NCBI GenBank assembly: GCA_002287035.1
Contig: NSKG01000006.1
Location: forward strand, 1 to 64,000
Length of the DNA stretch: 64,000 nucleotides
From: Pseudomonas sp. WN033
GTDB taxonomy: Bacteria; Pseudomonadota; Gammaproteobacteria; Pseudomonadales; Pseudomonadaceae
Direction: 5' to 3'
Shown here: piece after piece, positions 1 to 8,081 of the stretch
Layout: each line of letters starts with the position of its first letter
How positions within the stretch are numbered: position 1 is the stretch's first letter
Made by a program: the position numbers and the translations under genes
Notes under the pieces: model-generated
What the model was told of the DNA's origin: nothing
The model's database searches: none
Seen by the model: the letters and a program-made list of their open reading frames with translations, nothing else

Positions 1-1
1 G

Positions 2-1162
2 ATCAGCGACGCCCTGGCAGTGGACATCCCCGGCGCAGCGCGGGCGATCCGCTGGAGTGGCGAGGCGATCGACAAGATCTACGACGAAGTGGCGGCCACC
101 GCCCACGATGAACTCGGGCTGGTCACCCGCGAGCCGGTCGGCGTGGTCGCCGCCATCGTGCCGTGGAACTTCCCGCTGCTGATGGCCTGCTGGAAACTCG
201 GCCCGGCCCTGGCTACCGGCAACTCGGTGGTGCTCAAGCCCTCGGAGAAATCGCCGCTGACTGCCATCCGCCTGGCCCAGATCGCCCTTGAGGCCGGCCT
301 GCCAGCCGGGGTGCTGAATGTGTTGCCGGGCTTCGGCCACACCGTTGGCAAGGCCCTGGCCCTGCATATGGATGTCGATACGCTGGTGTTCACCGGCTCG
401 ACCCGGGTGGCCAAGCAACTGATGATCTATGCCGGCGAGTCGAACATGAAGCGGGTCTGGCTGGAAGCGGGCGGCAAGAGCCCGAACATCGTCTTCGCCG
501 ATGCCCCGGATCTGGACGCCGCGGCCCAGGCCGCTGCCGGTGCCATCGCCTTCAACCAGGGCGAGGTCTGCACTGCCGGCTCGCGGCTGCTGGTCGAGGC
601 CTCAATCAAGGACGCCTTTGTCGAGAAGGTCGCCGCCGCGCTCAAGGCCCACTGGCAGCCGGGCAACCCGCTGGACCCGAACACCACGGTCGGCGCGCTG
701 GTCGACACCAGCCAGATCGACACCGTGCTGCGTTATATCGAGGCCGGCCATGAGGATGGTGCACGGCTGGTCAGCGGCGGTCAGCGGGTGCTGGAGGAAA
801 CCGGCGGATTCTATGTCGAGCCGACCCTGTTCGACGGGGTGCGCAATGACATGCGTATCGCCCGCGAGGAAATCTTTGGCCCGGTGCTGTCGGTACTCAG
901 CTTCCAGGACTTCGATGAAGCCATCGCGGTTGCCAACGACACCATCTACGGGCTGGCGGCGGCGGTCTGGACTCGCGACCTGTCCAAGGCCCACCGGGCG
1001 GCCAAGGCGCTGCGTGCCGGCAGTGTCTGGGTCAACCAGTACGACGGTGGAGACATGACCGCGCCGTTCGGCGGCTTCAAGCAGTCAGGCAACGGCCGTG
1101 ACAAGTCGCTGCATGCGTTCGACAAGTACACCGAACTCAAGGCCACCTGGATCAAGCTGTGA
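2..1162 (+). CDS. NAD(P)+-dependent aldehyde dehydrogenase, 5' part missing
   Basis: The window opens inside this gene: the frame is open from base 2 with no start, and 386 residues remain of about 495 usual for the family. It would oxidise an aldehyde to an acid with NAD(P)+. The general-base glutamate is in LEAGGKSPN (codon near 464) and the catalytic cysteine in NQGEVCTAG (codon 569-571). The C-terminal part carries the family motif EEIFGPVLSV and ends SGNGRDKSLHAFDKYTELKATW, as in gamma-glutamyl-gamma-aminobutyraldehyde or 4-guanidinobutyraldehyde dehydrogenases (PuuC/KauB type), used in putrescine or arginine breakdown. That substrate is inferred from overall resemblance. Internal GTG and ATG codons near base 20 are not the true start, because the residues before them also match the family. 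No polyamine gene lies downstream. Confidence 0.93.
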   Translation: MSDALAVDIPGAARAIRWSGEAIDKIYDEVAATAHDELGLVTREPVGVVAAIVPWNFPLLMACWKLGPALATGNSVVLKPSEKSPLTAIRLAQIALEAGLPAGVLNVLPGFGHTVGKALALHMDVDTLVFTGSTRVAKQLMIYAGESNMKRVWLEAGGKSPNIVFADAPDLDAAAQAAAGAIAFNQGEVCTAGSRLLVEASIKDAFVEKVAAALKAHWQPGNPLDPNTTVGALVDTSQIDTVLRYIEAGHEDGARLVSGGQRVLEETGGFYVEPTLFDGVRNDMRIAREEIFGPVLSVLSFQDFDEAIAVANDTIYGLAAAVWTRDLSKAHRAAKALRAGSVWVNQYDGGDMTAPFGGFKQSGNGRDKSLHAFDKYTELKATWIKL

Positions 1163-1258
1163 GGAGAACAGGCTTGCAGCCGCTCCTGCCGGAGGTCGGC
1201 CACGCCGAGGAAGGAACGCCCTGCGGGCGCGAATAGGCACTGATCTGGGCTTTAAGGC

Positions 1259-2419
1259 ATGGACTGGAAAACCTACAGCATCGTCACAGCCGCAGTAGTG
1301 ATTGTCGGGCTGGCACTCGGCATCACGTTGCCGCTGGTTTCGCTGCGCCTTGATCAATGGGGCTATGACACCTTTGCCATTGGAGTCATGGCCAGCATGC
1401 CGGCAATCGGGGTACTGCTGGGCGCACGGATCACCGGCCGGCTGGCCGGGCTGCTCGGCAGCGAGCGCCTGTTGCGCCTGGTGATGCTGTGCAGCGCCGT
1501 TTCGGTGGCGTTGCTGGCGATTCTGCCGAGCTATCCGTTGTGGCTGCTATTGCGGTTGCTGCTCGGCGTGTCGCTGACTATCACCTTCGTGATCGGTGAA
1601 AGCTGGATCAACCAGTTGGTCCCTGATCGGCTGCGTGGCCGGCTGGTGGCGGTCTACGGTAGCGCTTTCGCCATCAGCCAGCTATGCGGACCATTGCTGC
1701 TCGGAATTATCGGCACTGAAGCCGATACCGGCTTCTGGCTGGCTACCGGCCTGTTGCTGCTGGGTCTGTTTCTGCTGCTGTGGGTAGCTGGCGCACCTAA
1801 GGTCGATGCCGACAACGCTTCAGGACGCGGACTCAAGGGCTTTGTCCGCACCCTGCCGGCGATTGCCTGGGCAGTGATGCTGTTCGCCGCCTTCGAGGCC
1901 ATGACCCTGACCTTGCTGCCGGTCTATCTGGTGCGCGAAGGTTTCAGCCAGCAACTGGCGCTGATCATGATCAGCGTGGTGGTCATCGGCGATGCCGCGC
2001 TACAGGTGCCGATTGGCTGGCTGGCCGACAAGGTCTCGCGTACTACCCTGTTTCGCAGTTGCGGACTGGTATTGCTGGGTAGCAGTCTGGCGATGCCCCT
2101 GGCGTTGCACAGCCCGCTGATCTGGCCGGTCCTGGTATTGTTCGGCGCCAGCGCCGGTGGGCTTTATACCCTGTCGCTGATTTTGGTGGGCCAACGTTAC
2201 CGTGACGATGCGCTGGTACGAGCCAATGCGCATATTGCCCTGCTCTGGGGAGTCGGCTGCCTGCTCGGCCCGGCCTCCACCGGGGCTGCCAGCCAATGGC
2301 TGAGCAGCCACGCCCTGCCGATGCTGATGGCAGCCGGCGCGCTGGTGTTCATCTATCTGGCCTGGCAACGCGGCGCCTTTACCGCCGTGGCGGTAGAGCC
2401 CATCGACCAGCCGAGTTAG
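1259..2419 (+). CDS. MFS transporter, YcaD-like
   Basis: This 386-residue protein is almost entirely hydrophobic, with about twelve predicted membrane segments in two halves of six and a short hydrophilic linker near residues 180-195. The RGRLVAVYGSAF stretch after the fifth helix resembles the YcaD-type MFS branch. It should be an inner-membrane secondary transporter, but its substrate cannot be read from the sequence. The ATG at 1259 is chosen because the first helix begins directly after MDWKTYS. It lies 96 bp after the aldehyde dehydrogenase and converges on the nitronate monooxygenase gene; the two genes' stop codons lie in one hairpin (2415-2436). Confidence 0.88.
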   Translation: MDWKTYSIVTAAVVIVGLALGITLPLVSLRLDQWGYDTFAIGVMASMPAIGVLLGARITGRLAGLLGSERLLRLVMLCSAVSVALLAILPSYPLWLLLRLLLGVSLTITFVIGESWINQLVPDRLRGRLVAVYGSAFAISQLCGPLLLGIIGTEADTGFWLATGLLLLGLFLLLWVAGAPKVDADNASGRGLKGFVRTLPAIAWAVMLFAAFEAMTLTLLPVYLVREGFSQQLALIMISVVVIGDAALQVPIGWLADKVSRTTLFRSCGLVLLGSSLAMPLALHSPLIWPVLVLFGASAGGLYTLSLILVGQRYRDDALVRANAHIALLWGVGCLLGPASTGAASQWLSSHALPMLMAAGALVFIYLAWQRGAFTAVAVEPIDQPS

Positions 2420-2436
2420 GGTCTGTAGACCCTAAC
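2415..2436. terminator. Hairpin shared by two convergent genes
   Basis: A perfect 9-bp stem (GTTAGGGTC with GACCCTAAC) closes a TGTA loop. The MFS gene's TAG stop lies in the left arm and the opposite nitronate monooxygenase gene's TAG in the right arm. There is no following T run on either strand, so bidirectional intrinsic termination is possible but weak. Confidence 0.55.
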
Positions 2437-3463
2437 CACCCAGTTGGCGAGTCAGTTCGGCGGCACCCACAACCTGACAGCCCCGGGCATTCTGCCCTGC
2501 CCATAAAGGTGAAAAATCTCCCGAGCCGGCTTGCTCAGCGGCCGTCCGCAGGGGTGCTACGGCGCCGGTAGCCAGTGGAAAGGCCGGGGCCAGCGGGCTG
2601 ATCGGCCCCAACTCTCGCATCAGCCGATTGACCATGCCCCGTGCCGGCCGGCCACTGAACAGATTGGTCAGAGCCGTATGCTCGATGGCAGCGGACTGCA
2701 GGGCCGCCCGGTGCACGGCGCTGGTTCTGGCCTCCGGGCACAGCAGGTAAGCGGTGCCAAGCTGCGCCGCACTGGCTCCCAGCGCCAGCACCGCCCGCAC
2801 CCCGGCCGCATCGGCTATCCCGCCGGCGGCCACCACCGGTACGCTGACCGCCGCCAGGATCTGCGGCAGCAGCGCCAGTGTGCCAACCTGCGTCGTTAGG
2901 TCAGTGCTCAAAAACATGCCGCGATGACCGCCAGCCTCCAGTCCTTGAGCAATGATCACATCCGCGCCATGGGCCTCCAGCCAGCGGGCTTCGGCAACGG
3001 TCGTAGCCGAGGACATCACAACCGCCCCCAAGGCCTTGACCCCGGCCAGCAGTGCGGCCTCCGGCAGACCGAAGTGAAAGCTCACCACCGGCGGCCGATA
3101 CTCGGCCAGCAGCGCCAGCGCCTCGGCATCAAACGGACGGCGCCCCGGACCGGCCGCGATGCTGCCGGGGTCGATGGCGAATTCGCGGTAGTAAGGCGCC
3201 AATGCCTGACGCCAGGCTGCCTCGCGCCCCTCATCCGGTTCAGGTGGGGTGTGGCAGAAAAAGTTCACATTCCACGGTCCCTTGGCCTCGCGGCTCAAGC
3301 GGTGCAGTTCGGCACGCAGAGCCTCGGGCCCAAGCATCGCCGCCGGGATCGAACCCAATCCACCAGCGCTACAGACCGCCAGCGCCAGCTCACTGTCCTG
3401 GGAGCCGGCCATGGGCGCCTGGATGATGGGCAGGTCGATATCGAAGGGCAGGGGACGGGACAT
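2432..3463 (-). CDS. Nitronate monooxygenase (2-nitropropane dioxygenase family)
   Basis: This FMN-dependent TIM-barrel enzyme would oxidise alkyl nitronates such as propionate 3-nitronate, a detoxification role. Its N-terminus has the family pattern DLPIIQAPMAGSQD, and AQGLEAGGHRGMF carries the conserved catalytic histidine. VPVVAAGGIADAAG and LGASAAQLGTAYL form the phosphate-binding part of the flavin site. The length of 343 residues is normal. The ATG at 3463 is preferred over upstream in-frame starts (3478, 3544) because MSRPLPFDIDLPI matches the family N-terminus and GGAGAG lies about 8 bases upstream. It converges on the MFS gene and diverges from the LysE-family gene at 3571. The exact substrate is unknown. 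Confidence 0.9.
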   Translation of the reverse strand: MSRPLPFDIDLPIIQAPMAGSQDSELALAVCSAGGLGSIPAAMLGPEALRAELHRLSREAKGPWNVNFFCHTPPEPDEGREAAWRQALAPYYREFAIDPGSIAAGPGRRPFDAEALALLAEYRPPVVSFHFGLPEAALLAGVKALGAVVMSSATTVAEARWLEAHGADVIIAQGLEAGGHRGMFLSTDLTTQVGTLALLPQILAAVSVPVVAAGGIADAAGVRAVLALGASAAQLGTAYLLCPEARTSAVHRAALQSAAIEHTALTNLFSGRPARGMVNRLMRELGPISPLAPAFPLATGAVAPLRTAAEQAGSGDFSPLWAGQNARGCQVVGAAELTRQLGG

Positions 3464-3570
3464 TGCGGCGCTCTCCATGGCGGGTTGAGCGCTACAGGGT
3501 AGCAGAGTTCCAAGGATTGATCCTGAGCGCCGGATTGGCGACACTCAGGTCTTTAATCTGGAGTCTTTCC

Positions 3571-4260
3571 ATGCTCATGCTGTTAGCCTCGGCCTTTATT
3601 CTGGGCCTGATCTTCAACGCCGCACCCGGCGCGGTGTTCGCCGAAACCGTGCGCCAGGGTGTGCGTGGCGGCTTTCGTCCGGCCCTGGATGTGCAGCTTG
3701 GCTCTTTGGTTGGCGATGCGCTGTGGGCCATTCTCGGGCTGCTCGGGATTGGCCTGCTGCTTCAGATCGACTGGCTGCGCTGGCCGGTCGGCATCGCCGG
3801 CGCGCTGTACCTGTTGTGGCTGGCGCGTGATTCCTGGAAGAGTGCCAGCCAGGAGTTTGCCGTTACGGCTCAGGCACCGGTATCACGCCGTTCGGCGCTG
3901 CGCTCGGGAATGCTGCTGTCGCTGACCAATCCACAGAACATCGCTTACTGGGCTGCCATGGGCAGCGCCCTGGGAGCCGTTGGCATCAGTGAACCGAGCG
4001 CCAGCGATTACGCCCTGTTCTTCGCCGGCTTCATGCTCTCGTCGGTGCTTTGGTGCTTCGTCTGCGCGGCCATTGTTGACCGGCTGTTCCGCAAGGCCGG
4101 GCTGCACTGGGCCAAGGCCACCTACAAGCTGTGTGCAATTGCCTTTCTGCTTCTGGCGCTGGGCTCAGTGCGCGATTTGCTGAGCCCTGCCAGCTCTGCA
4201 GCGACAGCTCCGGCAACTGTGATCGAAGGCCCGCTGGACTGTGCTCCGGCGCAGTGCTGA
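3571..4260 (+). CDS. LysE family amino-acid exporter
   Basis: This 229-residue inner-membrane protein has six predicted hydrophobic segments. It begins MLMLLASAFILGLIFNAAPG, the LysE/RhtB signature in which N-x-A-P-G sits at the end of the first helix, and LSLTNPQNIAYW is the matching signature in the second half. Members export amino acids or analogues. The ATG at 3571 is used because GGAG lies 8 bases upstream and the membrane segment follows at once; the frame stays open to 3463 but that part is not family-like. The AraC regulator starts 8 bp after the stop, suggesting co-transcription and control of export by that regulator. Confidence 0.88.
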   Translation: MLMLLASAFILGLIFNAAPGAVFAETVRQGVRGGFRPALDVQLGSLVGDALWAILGLLGIGLLLQIDWLRWPVGIAGALYLLWLARDSWKSASQEFAVTAQAPVSRRSALRSGMLLSLTNPQNIAYWAAMGSALGAVGISEPSASDYALFFAGFMLSSVLWCFVCAAIVDRLFRKAGLHWAKATYKLCAIAFLLLALGSVRDLLSPASSAATAPATVIEGPLDCAPAQC

Positions 4261-4268
4261 GCTGGGTG

Positions 4269-5057
4269 ATGAGCGAGTTCTGGCGCGATCCGGCACTGCC
4301 CTTTGTCGAAAGTCGTCGGGCCAGCCACAGCCGGGCCTGTTACCGGCCACACAGCCACCCGACCCTGTCGATCGGCGTAGTCGATGCCGGCCATAGCCGT
4401 TTTCAGTGCGCCGCGGTGCAGGCGCCGCTGGCACCCGGCAGTCTGGTCAGCGTACCAGCCGGGCTGGTGCATGCCTGCAATCCGTTACCGGACGCCAGCT
4501 GGAGCTACCAGATGCTGCACCTGGAGCAGGACTGGGTGGCGGCGCTACTGTCCGAAATAGCCCCACACCTGGCCGTGCCCGGGCAAGCCTTTATCAGCCA
4601 TAGCCCGGCTGCCTACCAGGCGTTCTGTCAGCTCAATCGGGTACTGTTCTCCGACAGCGGGCACAGCGACAAGGAGGCGGCACTGATCGAATTCATCGGT
4701 CAGCGTCTGTGGTGTGCTGGTCAGCCGCTGGGTCGCCTTCCCGAGCCCAGCGCATCACTGCAAGCGCTCAAGGCTCGTCTGCTCGACCCATGGAGCGCCA
4801 CGCCAAGCCTGGCCGAGCTGGCAGCATCGCAGGGTTTGAGCCGCTATCAATTGATCCGCCTGTTCCGTCGCGACACCGGTCTGACTCCGCATGCCTGGCT
4901 GCTTGACCAGCGCGTGCAGCAGGCGCGCCAGCGCCTGAGCCAGGGCGCTGACCTGGCCGGCCTGGCCCAGGAGCTGGGCTTCGCCGACCAGGGGCATTTC
5001 CAGCGGGTTTTCAAGGCCCATGTGGCGGCCACCCCCGGGCACTATCGCCGCGCCTGA
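4269..5057 (+). CDS. AraC family transcriptional regulator
   Basis: The 262-residue protein has an AraC-type cupin sensor domain first (roughly residues 10-150, with HSRACYRPHSHPTLSIGVV) and a double helix-turn-helix at the C-terminus (about 165-260: SLAELAASQGLSRYQLIRLF, then ADLAGLAQELGFADQGHFQR). Regulators of this layout often sit beside LysE-type exporters and control them. The gene starts 8 bp after the first LysE-family gene and lies upstream of a second one at 5147, so both are candidate targets; this is inferred from position. An in-frame GTG at 4254, overlapping the preceding stop, is an alternative start. The ligand is not known. Confidence 0.88.
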   Translation: MSEFWRDPALPFVESRRASHSRACYRPHSHPTLSIGVVDAGHSRFQCAAVQAPLAPGSLVSVPAGLVHACNPLPDASWSYQMLHLEQDWVAALLSEIAPHLAVPGQAFISHSPAAYQAFCQLNRVLFSDSGHSDKEAALIEFIGQRLWCAGQPLGRLPEPSASLQALKARLLDPWSATPSLAELAASQGLSRYQLIRLFRRDTGLTPHAWLLDQRVQQARQRLSQGADLAGLAQELGFADQGHFQRVFKAHVAATPGHYRRA

Positions 5058-5110
5058 GCAACGGCTCAGGCCCTGCGCACTTTTGTTCAATACGCCGTTA
5101 GCCATCGCTC

Positions 5111-5136
5111 CCAGACTGGCCGCTCTGTCAGTCTGG
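5111..5136 (+). promoter_or_regulatory. Hairpin covering the ribosome binding site of the next gene
   Basis: CCAGACTG (5111-5118) and CAGTCTGG (5129-5136) pair perfectly around a 10-base loop. The only good Shine-Dalgarno of the downstream exporter gene, GGAG at 5135-5138, begins inside the right arm, so folding would partly hide it. Whether this regulates translation or ends the upstream transcript is not known; no T run follows. Confidence 0.4.
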
Positions 5137-5146
5137 AGTATCCGAC

Positions 5147-5767
5147 ATGTTGCAACAGTTTCTCTTGGTGGCCGGCGCCCACTTCCTCGCCCTGCTTAGC
5201 CCTGGCCCGGATTTTTTCCTGATTCTGCGTTATGCCATCGCTCAGGGCCGTGCCCAGGCGGCACTGGCCTGCCTCGGCATAACCCTGGCCAATACGGTCT
5301 ATATCCTGCTGGCCTGGTGGGGCCTGATGGCCCTGAACAGCCAGGCCACCCTGTTTCTGAGCCTGCAGTGGGCCGGCTGCGGCTTTTTGCTGTACATGGG
5401 CTGGCAGTTCATTCGCCATGCCGGCCGCCGACAACTGCTCGGCGAAACGGACGCAGCGCGCACCGCACCGGTCGGAGCGTTACTGGCCGGTCTCGGTTCG
5501 GGGCTGCTGAACCCCAAGAATGGTCTGTTCTACGCCAGCCTGTTCGCGGTACTCGCCAGCCAGGGTGTCGGCTGGACAGTACAGGGGCTCTACGGTCTGT
5601 GGATGGCGTTGATGGTACTGGGCTGGGATCTGCTGGTGGTCTGGCTGGCCAGCCAGCCGGCGCTGATGCGGCGGTTCGGCCAGCAACTGGTGCATATCGA
5701 GCGGCTGGCCGGGGTCATGCTGCTCCTGTTGGCGCTGGCAATCATCGCGTCCCTGCGGCCCATCTGA
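5147..5767 (+). CDS. LysE/RhtB family amino-acid exporter
   Basis: This 206-residue inner-membrane exporter has about six hydrophobic segments. HFLALLSPGPDFFLILRYAI near the N-terminus is the RhtB-type signature with S-P-G-P-D after the first helix, and GLLNPKNGLFYASLF is the second-half N-P-K motif. Members pump out homoserine, threonine, leucine or related amino acids. The ATG has GGAG 8 bases upstream, inside a hairpin. It is the second exporter of this superfamily within 2 kb, separated from the first by an AraC regulator, and it converges on an EamA transporter gene. Confidence 0.9.
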   Translation: MLQQFLLVAGAHFLALLSPGPDFFLILRYAIAQGRAQAALACLGITLANTVYILLAWWGLMALNSQATLFLSLQWAGCGFLLYMGWQFIRHAGRRQLLGETDAARTAPVGALLAGLGSGLLNPKNGLFYASLFAVLASQGVGWTVQGLYGLWMALMVLGWDLLVVWLASQPALMRRFGQQLVHIERLAGVMLLLLALAIIASLRPI

Positions 5768-5788
5768 GCCGCAAGGACGCTCACCCGT

Positions 5789-6643
5789 TTAGCCGGGACG
5801 ACTACGGAATACCAGCCCCAGTCCAAGCAAGATGGCGCCCATGCCCAGCAGACTGAGTGGCGCCAGACGATTGCCGAACACCAGGTAGTCGAGCACTGCG
5901 GTGACCCCCGGAACCAGATAGAACAGGCTGGTAACATTGACCAGGTTGCCGGCACGAATCAGCCGGTACAGCAGCAGGGTGGCCAGCACCGAGATGCCCA
6001 CCCCCATGTACAGCAGCGGAATCAGCAATGCCCACTCGAAACTAATCCGCAGCGGCTGCCACGGCGCCAGCAGCAGGCAACAGAGCAGACCCAGCGCGTA
6101 CTGCAGCGGCAATACATCCAGCGGGGCCTGCTCAATGCCTTTCTGGACAATAGCTCCCCAGGTCATGCACACCAGCGCCGCCAGAGCAAAGCCGATGCCG
6201 GACGGACTGAAACGGGCTGCCAGCAAGCTGTCCAGCACTACCGTTGCCAACCCAGCCAGCGCCAGCAGCAAGCCAAGCCAGCGCCACAAGGTGGCACGCC
6301 GCTCCAGCAGCATCAGGGTCAGAATCGGCTGCACACCCAGCAGGGTAGCCAGCACTCCGGGGGTCAGCCCATGCTCCAGCGACAGCAGGTAACAAATGGT
6401 ATAGCCACCAATCATCAACAACCCGGTAACGCCGACTCGCCATCTGCTGCCAGGTTGCGGCAACCAGCGCCGTCGCCAGGCAGCCAAAACCGCCAGCAAG
6501 CCGCAGGCCAGAGCAAAGCGCAGTAACAAAAAGGCAAAGGCTGAGGTGTAATGCAGGCCCCAGGTAGAGAAAATCGCGCCGCCGCTCCACAGCAACACGA
6601 ATAATGCAGTCGGGCCAATCGCGGCCCATCGAATGTTCAACAT
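5789..6643 (-). CDS. EamA/DMT family transporter
   Basis: The 284-residue protein has ten predicted membrane segments arranged as two five-helix repeats, the EamA (DMT superfamily) pattern. It starts with the usual N-terminal helix (PTALFVLLWSGGAIFSTWGL) and contains LLSLEHGLTPGVLATLLGVQPI in the first repeat. The second repeat ends with a long hydrophobic helix and a short basic tail. Members mostly export amino acids and metabolites; the substrate is not inferable. It converges on the LysE/RhtB gene with only 21 bp between stops. Its start region includes a short inverted repeat (6651-6667) over the likely Shine-Dalgarno. Confidence 0.88.
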   Translation of the reverse strand: MLNIRWAAIGPTALFVLLWSGGAIFSTWGLHYTSAFAFLLLRFALACGLLAVLAAWRRRWLPQPGSRWRVGVTGLLMIGGYTICYLLSLEHGLTPGVLATLLGVQPILTLMLLERRATLWRWLGLLLALAGLATVVLDSLLAARFSPSGIGFALAALVCMTWGAIVQKGIEQAPLDVLPLQYALGLLCCLLLAPWQPLRISFEWALLIPLLYMGVGISVLATLLLYRLIRAGNLVNVTSLFYLVPGVTAVLDYLVFGNRLAPLSLLGMGAILLGLGLVFRSRPG

Positions 6644-6650
6644 GACGTTT

Positions 6651-6667
6651 ACCTGTCAGACACAGGT
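6651..6667 (-). promoter_or_regulatory. Short inverted repeat at the EamA gene's ribosome binding site
   Basis: ACCTGT and ACAGGT are separated by 5 bases. On the transcribed strand the 3' arm holds AGG about 9 bases before the ATG, the only Shine-Dalgarno-like sequence present, so a hairpin would cover it. With six base pairs, chance is a real possibility. Confidence 0.3.
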
Positions 6668-6738
6668 CGCCGCGCACCGAACGGGCAGCAGCAGGCCGCG
6701 CCGAACAGAGCCGGAGACACACAAGTGTTAGGGGAAAA

Positions 6739-6894
6739 TCAGGCCAGGTAGTGCGCGACGACCTGATCGGCGACCACCGCAGGAGGCGGTGATACAGCAG
6801 CGATCAGGGCAACTACCGACGGTACGCAGACCGGCCCGACACCAATGCTGGTGGCGCCAGGGGGCGGAGTAGCTGTACGTACCTTGAACGTCAT
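6739..6894 (-). CDS. Possible small proline- and valine-rich protein, doubtful
   Basis: A 51-codon frame fills part of the 336-bp gap between the quinone reductase and EamA genes. It reads MTFKVRTATPPPG, then a run rich in valine, alanine and proline with one cysteine (GPVCVPS), ending AHYLA. I recognise no family. No good Shine-Dalgarno precedes the ATG at 6894; an AAGGA lies about 30 bases upstream, and an alternative ATG at 6939 has AAGG only two bases away. About 64% of third codon positions are G or C, which looks lower than in neighbouring genes, so this may be non-coding. The rest of the gap shows nothing else I can name. Confidence 0.2.
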   Translation of the reverse strand: MTFKVRTATPPPGATSIGVGPVCVPSVVALIAAVSPPPAVVADQVVAHYLA

Positions 6895-6979
6895 GATCAA
6901 AAACTCAATCGGTTGAACAGATTCCTTGCGGACAGGCATTACCTTACACCGGTCATGCCTGTCCGCCAAGCAGGTTCGC

Positions 6980-7990
6980 TCAAAACCCCTCAAGCACGAT
7001 CTTGCCACGGGCCTGGTGGCTTTCCAGCAGGCGGTGGGCTCGCATCAGATTGGCGGCATTGATGTTGCCGTAGTGCTCGCCCAAAGTGGTACGCAGGGTA
7101 CCTTGCTCGATCAGCCCGGCAACCCGGCTCAGCAGTCGGCCCTGCTCGGCCATGTCCGGTGTCTGGTGCAGGCTGCGGGTATACATGAACTCCCAGTGCA
7201 GCGACAGGCTCTTGGGTTTGAGCTTGAGGATGTCGAGGCTGTCGAAGTCGTCGATCAGGCCGAGCTTGCCCTGCGGTGCCAGACATTCGACATACTGATC
7301 GAAGTGCTCACTGGTATGGGTCAGCGAAGCGACCAGGTCAACCTGCTCGATCCCCAGCGCCTGCAGTTGCGGCAGCAGCGGCTGGTTGTGGTCGATCACC
7401 TGATGGGCACCCAGATCCTTGACCCAGTCGATGCTTTGCGGCCGCGAGGCGGTGGCTACCACGGTCAGGGCGGTCAGTTGCCTGGCCAGTTGCACCAGAA
7501 TCGAGCCAACGCCACCGGCGCCACCCATCACCAGCAGGGTCTGGCCGGCACCGCCGCCCTCCAGGACCCCTAGCCGGTCAAACAGCAGTTCCCAGGCGGT
7601 GATACTGGTCAACGGCAAGGCTGCCGCCTCAGCGTCGCTGAGGCTCTGCGGCGCGCGGCCGACAATGCGCTCATCGACCAGATGGTACTCGGCGTTACAG
7701 CCAGGGCGGTTGATTGCCCCGGCATAAAACACCCGATCACCGGGCTTGAAGCTCTCAACCTCGGCACCCACCGCTTCGACGATCCCGACCGCATCCCAGC
7801 CCAGCACTTCAGCCTGACCGCTCTGGGGCGCTCGGTTGCGGCGAATCTTGGTGTCCACCGGGTTAACGGCGATAGCCGCGACCTTGACCAGCAGATCACG
7901 CGGGCCGGGGCTGGGCATCGGCAGCTCTAGGTCGATCAGGGCATCGGCGCGCTCAATGGCACCGGCTTCAAGGTAACCAACGGCTTTCAT
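6980..7990 (-). CDS. Zinc-type alcohol dehydrogenase-like quinone oxidoreductase
   Basis: This 336-residue medium-chain dehydrogenase/reductase has an N-terminal GroES-like domain (MKAVGYLEAG to about residue 125, with LVKVAAIAVNPVDTKIRR) and a Rossmann domain with the nucleotide-binding motif GGAGGVGSILVQLARQL. The cysteines and histidines that bind structural and catalytic zinc in true alcohol dehydrogenases are absent, so it belongs to the zinc-free quinone reductase-like branch and probably reduces quinones or enones with NADPH. The ATG at 7990 has GGAG upstream and matches the family N-terminus; the frame extends to 8062 but that part is not conserved. It is transcribed away from the GGDEF/EAL gene's terminator. 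Confidence 0.9.
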   Translation of the reverse strand: MKAVGYLEAGAIERADALIDLELPMPSPGPRDLLVKVAAIAVNPVDTKIRRNRAPQSGQAEVLGWDAVGIVEAVGAEVESFKPGDRVFYAGAINRPGCNAEYHLVDERIVGRAPQSLSDAEAAALPLTSITAWELLFDRLGVLEGGGAGQTLLVMGGAGGVGSILVQLARQLTALTVVATASRPQSIDWVKDLGAHQVIDHNQPLLPQLQALGIEQVDLVASLTHTSEHFDQYVECLAPQGKLGLIDDFDSLDILKLKPKSLSLHWEFMYTRSLHQTPDMAEQGRLLSRVAGLIEQGTLRTTLGEHYGNINAANLMRAHRLLESHQARGKIVLEGF

Positions 7991-8043
7991 GGGGACTCCG
8001 GCAATTAAAATAGTGAACAGACCCCATGATGACCGGCTTTGCC

Positions 8044-8073
8044 GAAAAGAAAAACCCGCCATATGTAGGGTTT
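8044..8073 (-). terminator. Rho-independent terminator after the GGDEF/EAL gene
   Basis: On the minus strand AAACCC and GGGTTT pair around a 10-base loop, followed by TTCTTTTC. It starts 9 bp past the stop of the large signalling gene and before the next gene's start. Confidence 0.55.
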
Positions 8074-8081
8074 ATGTCGGG

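Noticed and set aside
1163-1258. REP-like GC-rich stretch after the aldehyde dehydrogenase
   Set aside because: It has short inverted words such as GCCCTGCGGGC but no clear repeat unit, and no second copy was seen in the window.
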